From Schizophyllum amplum (taxonomy: Eukaryota; Basidiomycota; Agaricomycetes; Agaricales; Schizophyllaceae), in the NCBI GenBank assembly GCA_007026445.1, contig VDMD01000120.1:1-64000 (forward strand): 64,000 nucleotides of DNA. Direction: 5' to 3'. Positions 57,539-64,000 of this stretch are shown one piece after another. Both the position numbers and the translations under genes were made by a program. How positions within the stretch are numbered: position 1 is the first letter of the stretch; each line of letters begins with the position of its first letter. The notes under the pieces are model-generated. The model was not told where the DNA came from. It made no database searches and saw only the letters and a list, made by a program, of their open reading frames with translations.

Positions 57539-59487
57539 TCGTCCGGGTTTTCGGACAGCGGGTACTCAGAGTGCTGCTGCTGCTCGTGCTCGTCGTGCGA
57601 TTCAGGTGCGCGCCACTGATCAGCTGGTGCTCAATTTGTCTCACGATCGCTTTCTCTAGATATGTCCTCGACACCGCACAAGCGTGGCACCCATGGCCAT
57701 CACTCCAGGTGCCTGAAGGAGGTCAATCCAGCACTGCGCAAGGATCTAGAGGGCCGGATATGCCCACAGGCGATCCCTATCGAGCGATTCGTGCAAGCCG
57801 TCTATGGTATTTCGGCGGAAGACGTTGACCGTATTGTCAACTACGACATCGTTCTGCCTGCCGAACCTCTCAAGCAATACTCGAAGATTGCTGAGAAGAA
57901 CCGCCATGAGCGCAGCATGTACAAGCCGTTTCAACAGATGCTCGAACATTGCTTGAGGTCGATCTGCGATCTGCTTGACGTCGACTTCGGGCAGCTCCTG
58001 AAGTTCTACGAGGCCAAGGGCGACCGCGTTCTTCGTGGTGTAGGTGGATCAAAGCGCAAGCCGGACGGCATGGTGGGCCACGCCAACGCCTTCTCTGAGG
58101 AGCGTATCGCCTGGAGGCTGCTGCACCACTACTTCGAGTTCAAGAAGAATTACTTGAAGCACGAAGCCCTGCCCTCGCTGCCGGAGGAGGCTGACGAACA
58201 AGGGACCTCCTCCGAACACGCGCTTCCCGAGCCAGCGATCACGCAGACCACGGCGCCGCGCACCTCCTCAACCCGGAGCTTGCGTAAGACGACAGAAGCG
58301 CAGCGCACGACGCGGCAAACTCGCTCTTCTGGCTCTCGCACTGCCGAGAAAGGGAGCAAGGCCGTCGCGAGCGGACAGTCCGGCAAAGACAAGGTCACGT
58401 CCAAAGTGACGCGGACGAGCTCGGGCGGCACGAAGCGCGGTGCACCGAACGATCACTACTCCGACTCGCGCAACCGAAGCAGCGATACAGGTTCGCAGGA
58501 CACAACGATGTCGCACGGCAAGCGCCGCCGCATAGAAGACGTTATCTTGCAGGAGCTTCAAGCCGCGCAGTACGCGCTCGAGTGCATGGACGCCGAAACC
58601 AGCCGCTACTATGTCACCAATGTCTGCGTGGACGGGTTCATGATCTATCTCATGTATCACAACCGCGACCGTGTCTACCGCTCCGTGTTGTTCAACTTCA
58701 AAGAGTCTCCCCAGCTGCTTGCCCTGATCGCCTTCGCTATGACCCGCTGCACGCCCGTCCAGGCAGGCTTCGACCCGTACTTGCAGTTTCCGGTCGCCGA
58801 CAAGGACGGTGCGATCACGTATACTGACCTCTTCTAATAGTGCATTTCCATGCCCACGACGACGCGCACGTTCTGCACCGCGACATCAGTGAGAACAACG
58901 CGATGTCGCGCCGCAGGGCGTCCGACGGGAAGGCGCTCGGCTCCCTCAACGACTGGGACCTCGCGTGCTTCGGCGGTCCGCTGGGTGTCAGCGAGTCGTC
59001 TACGAAGCAGCACCGTACTGGAACGGGTCCGTTCATGGCCATTGACCTGCAGCAGCCAGACGGCGAGGGGAAGAGCCCGATCCGCGACCATCGCTACTGC
59101 CACGACCTGGAGTCCCTCTTCTGGCTGCTGGTATGGGCGGTCCTGCACTTTGACCTCACGGCCAAGCGTCGAGGCGGGTGCCTGGTCAAGGCATGGGAAG
59201 GCGACTGGAAGACCGCAGCCGAGTCCAAGTGGGCTTTCCTGTCTGAACCGGAGACGCAGCGGCAGACCCTCAAATTGGCCCTAAAGCCATACGCTGCCAT
59301 CGTCAAGCGATGGATCCTCCCACTTGCGGACATGTTCCACGACGCGCGTCACGACTGCAAGAAGTCCCGCGACGCCGAGGGCTTCAAGATCTTCGACCAC
59401 GAAATGTACGCGAAGGAAATCACTTTCGAGAAGTTCATGCAGACCATTGGGGTTAAGCCGAGGCAGTGGGTGCTCGAGAAGAAGTAG
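57494..59487 (+). pseudogene. FunK1 kinase, copy B (lacks N-lobe)
   Basis: The start at 57494 (MASSTSSSTTSYATNSSGF) is joined by an intron at 57606-57659 to a long N-terminal domain (KRGTHGHHSRCLKEVNPALR, AEDVDRIVNYDIVLPAEPL, FSEERIAWRLLHHYFEFKK), a basic/Ser linker and HGKRRRIEDVILQELQAAQY. It ends at 58837 after DKDGAITYTDLF. The bases that follow are identical to the end of copy A's intron (TACTGACCTCTTCTAATAG), so a deletion has joined the N-terminal exon to the middle of that intron, removing the N-lobe. The C-lobe (58840-59487) is intact with HRDISENNAM and LNDWDLACFGG. As it stands, translation stops before the kinase domain. Confidence 0.8.
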
Positions 59488-60164
59488 GAAGGAGACGACG
59501 GACGAGGGTCTATGTTATGATTTGTAATAATACGTCCGCGAGGCGTCGTGCATCTATTTATTCATTTGCATATACATGGCTGGCTTGAGGCTGAGTGGTA
59601 TCGCACACGAGCAGGCCGCGTTATCGGTGCCACTGCTGCAAGGCCGCGAGCGCCGCCCTTGGATGGAGTATCACAATCAGCATGCCTCCTTACTCGTTGG
59701 AGGTGAAGATATCGATACATTGTCATCACAAGGTCATTATACTATTCGTAGATCCCTCTGTCGTCCTTGTCCTCATCGCCGTTGCGACGCCCATCCATCT
59801 CCTCCTTTCATTCTGTCCTCATATATTCCGCATTCAGACCTTCTCGCTGCTCGAACCAGGCACGCTCTCGCCCTCTTTCGAAGTGTTCATTATCAAGTTT
59901 ATTCCCCCCCGGTGCAACCGTCGTATAGTCGTCGTGTCCATATACGGTATTCGGGACCTACGGCTACATCATTATTGTTCCTGTCGTACTTATACACATG
60001 CCAACGATGGTCGTCACGACTGAAAGCGTAGTAGAGAGTCAGGAACTGTGCGCCCTAGATGTAGACAGGAATAAATAAGTGCACGACGCCTCGCGGACAT
60101 ACTATTACAGATCATAACAAGGACTAGATCCCCGTCCAGTCCCCCTCCGTCGTCTCGAAGTTCT

Positions 60165-61440
60165 TCCTACCCCCACTGCCTCGGCCTGACCCCAATGATT
60201 TCCATAAACTTCTCGGAAGTGATTTCCTTCGCGTACATTTCGTGGTCAAAAATCTTGAAGCCCTCGGCGTCGCGGGACTTCTCGCAGTTGTGACGCGCGT
60301 CCTGGAACATTATCCGCAAGCGGGAGAATCCATCGCTTGACGAGGCCAGCGTATGGCTTGAGAGCCATTTTTAGGATCCGGTTCTGTGTCCCGGCATTCG
60401 TCAGAAAGCTATTCTTGAATAAGGCCGCAGTCTGCCAGTCGCCGTCCCATTCCTTGAGCTCGCATTTGCGTCGGCTCCCGGCCTTGAGATCGAAGTGCAG
60501 GACCGCCCATACCAGCAACCAGAACAGGGACTCCAGATCGTGGCAGTAACGATGGTCGCGCTTCGGGCTCTTCCCCTCGTTGTCTGGCTGCTGCAGGTCG
60601 ATCGCCATGAACGGGCCCGTGCCAGTACGATGCTGTGACGTCGACGACTCGCTGAGATCCAGCGGACCGACGAAGCACGCGAGGTCCCAGTCGTTGAGAA
60701 AACCGAGCACCTTCCCGTCGGGCGTCCTACAGTACATCGCGCTTTCCCCATTGATGTCACAGTGCAGAACATGGGCGCTTGTGAGCGCATAATGATGTAC
60801 TGCAAACAAAGGTCAGTGTACCGCCAAGGCGACGGATGACTGAAAACCTCACTCTCGACGATGCCGATATAGCATGACACAAACTCCTCCACAGAGTTCA
60901 ATTCCCATAGCCATCGTGGGCGCGAAGTAACCGAGTATATGAGGCTTCGACGGATCACATTTGACTGGCCATTGGTTTCTTGCCTTGGCGCAAAGGCACC
61001 GGCTAGCTGGCGAGAGCAGGGGTACCCGACCTCGTTCGTGTACTTGTTAACATCGCCTTCGCAAGCAGTCCAAAGCTCCAGGTGTGTATTGAGACCAGTT
61101 TCAACGGGCATGTGATGAGACATGGCACAGACGACCGAGGAATCGAGCCTGGAAGAACCTTGAAAGTTCAATGGCACAAAGCAGTAGACTTGGCTGGGAC
61201 TGTGATGCATGGGCCGAATGCAAGAGTCCTTCACGCAGGCGTTTGGAAAGTAGTCATGGCTTGGGTCGGTGCTCATGAACGCGGACGCGTACTGCGCGGT
61301 TTGGAGCTCTTGTTCGATATGTTCTTCGAAGCGGCGCCGCTTGTTCGACACAGTCGTCCTGTCTGAGTCTTCACCGCATTCCTTGTTCCGCAAGCATGTA
61401 TAATCATCATCCGGTGCGCTGCGCTTCCCACCTCCCATGA
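60165..61440 (-). pseudogene. FunK1 kinase, copy C
   Basis: Third copy, more diverged. The 5' part starts inside the basic linker (GGGKRSAPDDDY, ELQTAQYASAF); a longer 5' remnant runs to about 61560. It then reads VNKYTNEVGYPCSRQLAGAF, LWELNSVEEFVSCYIGIVE, intron, then C-lobe. The catalytic loop HRDISENNA is HCDINGESA, losing the Arg-Asp pair's Arg and the Asn, and LNDWDLACFVG is kept. One inserted base in the codons for ADMF (at about 60310) shifts the frame so the C-terminus is lost. The N-lobe is deleted. Upstream flank (61620-61700) resembles that of copies A and B, so the copies carried their promoters along. Confidence 0.8.
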
Positions 61441-62179
61441 TCATGTGCGAAGATACGAACGTGCTTTGGCCACTGAATTTCTGTAGTTCATGCCCTCGAC
61501 GGCTTTGCTCCCTTTTTTGGCAGTGGGATAGTCGGCAGACGAGCCTTCCTAGTTGACGTATTAGGCGCGTTGTCCGCTGCGATTCTGTCGACGCAGACGA
61601 GCTTCAGAATGAGAACAGGCGAACGAAGATGGTGGTGGTCAAGAGCAAGGTCACTTGTGACATGTCACAGTTTCGGAGCCGCGCATCTAGGGTCGCTCAC
61701 GTGACGTCGGTGGGGGGGGGGGGGGGAAATAAAATTTATAGACCGCTTCATGACAAACCGCGGTGTAGGGAGGATCCTACGTAGAGTATGTAAGGGTAGC
61801 AGTGGTACGTATGAATCTGAGGGTGGTTGTGAGAGTTGTTTTCTATGAATGTGATGGTTGGACTGTAAATCGAGGGTAGACGCGTAAGGCGTCGCGGCGG
61901 GAGTGACACAGGGTCACGTGACGTCGGTGACAGTTTAAATAGTTTTTCTTTTCAAGTTCATCTTATTTTGACCAGCGTGACATGGCAACCTTGCCTGGAT
62001 CTGCTCGATAGCACGTTCCACCGAGCAGTCTCAGACATATATGTCTGATCGGCCACCTTTGTAAGTTGCTGGGGAGCCTTCATAGCACCGTGGAACGTGA
62101 TACATTGTCATGACACGATCATCATATTATAATAGTCCGATGGCTGATCCTATATGCAAACATACATCCCCTGCCAAAG
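61441..62179. other. gene-free stretch with poly-G run
   Basis: Contains a run of 15 G at 61712-61726, an A-rich track after it, and the shared FunK1 upstream flank. No coding region seen. Confidence 0.6.
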
Positions 62180-64000
62180 TCATGAGTAACAGCCCAGCTC
62201 GAAACCAACCTCCTTCAAGCACTGTCGCGCCAGGATTCGAGCAGCGAGCTGTCCGGCCGCGTTGGAGTCGTCACTGCCACCGGGGCTAGCCCAAGTACTA
62301 GGCAGCGCGCGAGGCGCAGAGGCGATCTCGCAAAACACGGGGTAAAGGTGGAAAAGATGCGCCTTCGGAGAGCGCTTGGCTACGTCCGCCAGCAACGCCG
62401 CATGCGACTGTGAGGTATCGATTTCTATAAAAACCTGTCAATGTTGGCGGCACAGATCGCTGCAGGAAAAGCGTACCAGGTTGCGTCACGCAATGCCGTC
62501 CTGGATCGTCTGACAGCGATGCCCACAGCGAACCAGTATATAAACGTAACTCGAGAAGCTTGCGCAGCACATATACGAGCTCTTCCTCGCGGACCCTATT
62601 GGGAATATTTCCCTTTAGCCTCACACTGTCAGTACGGTGCGCGTGACTCACCTCGAGAATGGCAGTCCGCCTCGTAAGGCTCCGTCCGCTACAAAGCTAG
62701 TCATTGTTCGCTTGCATCGGTCAAGAAGCGAAGGCAGGCTGAGCGCGCCCAGTCGGCGTCGCGAGGCTTCGTTGTCTGCCAAGCCGTCAGTGCACTTGCA
62801 GACGAAGGAGATTGTCATATTCACCATTGGTGACGCTCGAGCAGATCAAAAACAAGAGATCAAAGCACCAGTACGAAAACCGTTCCCTTGGGACAGTAAT
62901 ACTGTGTTCCGTGCTCCCTGGTACATCCCATTCGACCTTGATGTAGTCGGGCGATGGCGGAGACGACACCGCTTTCAGTCCAGACGACATCGATCCACCA
63001 GAGGACCTAGCATGTGATTCAATGTCCCATAATTTGCTTCCACGATGCAGTGTCTTTGCCAGCTGGGAGACCAGGGAGTCGGGAACGCTAGGCTCGCCGA
63101 TGTACGGTACTACGTCGATCTCGAGGGCGGCGACGAGAGACAGGTCGAAGTTCTCTTCAGCTTCTTGCTCATCTAGCGTGAGCGCCTCGACAGGCGAGCT
63201 ATGGATACTGGTGAGATAAGTAAAGGGTCAGAAACGAGGACGCCTCACCAATCTGCAAGTATAGCGCCTCGGAACACATCTAGGACTTGACGCCAGATGG
63301 CCTCCACATGTTCCGCGCCGATATCTGAGCGATGTTTTAGTATACATGATAGTGCAAGCTAGATTTATCTCACCATCGAGTTGCGACTTCATCTGCGGTC
63401 CACATTCCTTCACTATGCGCAGAAAGCTCGTCGTCGCCGTCTTCCAAAGCGGTTCATCTTTGCCAAATTTAGACGACGGCGGACAGTCATATTTGAGCTT
63501 CATCGGGATGGCATACGCCTGCACGAAGTGTTAGACAGCGAACGTTGGGGCACCCAGCACTCTGGCGTACCGAGAGAACCGCGTCAAGCGTGCCATCCGA
63601 ATATATCACAGGCTGGTCTTTGAACTTCAGGAAGAAGTCCACGAGCAGCGGCATCGCACGCTTGTTGAGCGCAATGTAGGTGATGCGCTTCGTTGAGCTA
63701 GTAGGTATCGCAGCACCTTTGGAGGTATAGGTCTTCGGAGGCGGCGGCACGTCAAAGGCGGCTAGGAAGGCCAAGAGAGCAAACTCAGAAACATCCTGCA
63801 TGACTCGCGACGCTACGCCAGGTGCTGCCAGGTCGATAGACAAAATGGTGTCCATTACTGCAATCTAGAGACGAAGATCAGTAATCATGTAGCGCAGGAG
63901 GACTGGACTCTATACCTGCAGAGGGGTCATATTATCAGTGTCTGGCCGGTAGTCTGGGGAGTTCGAGTAGGTCACGATTCCTGGAAGCGGTGTCAGCATT
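62180..64000 (-). CDS. MON2: Mon2-type membrane-trafficking protein, C-terminal part (cut by window edge)
   Basis: Only the 3' exons are in the window; the gene continues past 64000. Readable pieces from N to C: MTPLQIAVMDTILSIDLAA with LAFLAAFDVPPPP, NKRAMPLLVDFFLKFKDQPV, AYAIPMKLKYDCPPSSKFG, LWKTATTSFLRIVKECGPQM, DLSLVAALEIDVVPYIGEPS with VPDSLVSQLAKTL, ARCKRTMTSFVADGA, LWASLSDDPGRHC and the last exon SPKAHLFHLYPVFCEIAS ending LKEVGFELGCYS. This matches the C-terminal domain of Mon2/Ysl2, a large HEAT-repeat Golgi/endosome protein related to Sec7 ARF-GEFs that works with Dopey and the Neo1 flippase. The stop is at 62182..62180. Exons are separated by short introns; not all borders were fixed. 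Confidence 0.85.

Noticed and set aside
1..64000. tRNA and rRNA genes
   Set aside because: No box A/box B pairs with cloverleaf potential and no rRNA-like conserved stretches were recognised by eye; a tRNAscan-SE run would settle this.

Overview
This window looks like nuclear DNA of an agaricomycete (mushroom-forming basidiomycete). Genes are dense in introns of about 47-70 bp, several gene families are typical of that group (FunK1 kinases, DUF7729-like proteins, basidiomycete F-box families, an atypical G-alpha), and no bacterial operon signals are seen. All gene models below were spliced by eye from the sequence; where exon lengths and phases were summed, this is stated. Names rest on recognised motifs, not on database searches.

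Layout. 0-20 kb is gene-poor: a GPI-anchored DUF7729-like protein (minus), an F-box protein (minus), translation factor eEF1B-beta (minus), a long gene-free stretch with a 22-bp minisatellite, a second F-box protein of the same family (plus), and a degenerate kinase-like gene whose 3' end is duplicated just downstream. 20.7-31.7 kb is a rearranged block: an intact UBP6/USP14 deubiquitinase converges on an F-box/LRR gene, and this pair is repeated in the same orientation as a decayed copy (UBP6 tail plus damaged F-box gene). Between the copies lies a 3.65-kb element with 336-bp, nearly identical terminal inverted repeats and a possible 5-bp target duplication, enclosing a reverse-transcriptase relic, a minisatellite and a nested palindromic element.

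32-42.5 kb is ordinary and well preserved: an atypical G-alpha with Thr at the usual catalytic Gln and a 5-nt microexon, a Cbf1-like bHLH factor, an endosomal/vacuolar Na+/H+ exchanger and a zinc alcohol dehydrogenase. 43-56 kb holds a damaged membrane-protein gene, a long coiled-coil protein, a small Cys-rich secreted protein, a GPI-type alpha-amylase with a one-base frameshift and a Set5-like SET/MYND methyltransferase. 56-61.6 kb contains three broken FunK1 kinases, two of them in a head-to-head inverted repeat with complementary deletions. The right edge cuts a Mon2-type trafficking gene (minus).

The genes do not form one pathway. The best-supported unusual structures are the TIR element between the two tandem copies, the FunK1 inverted repeat, and the G-alpha gene.
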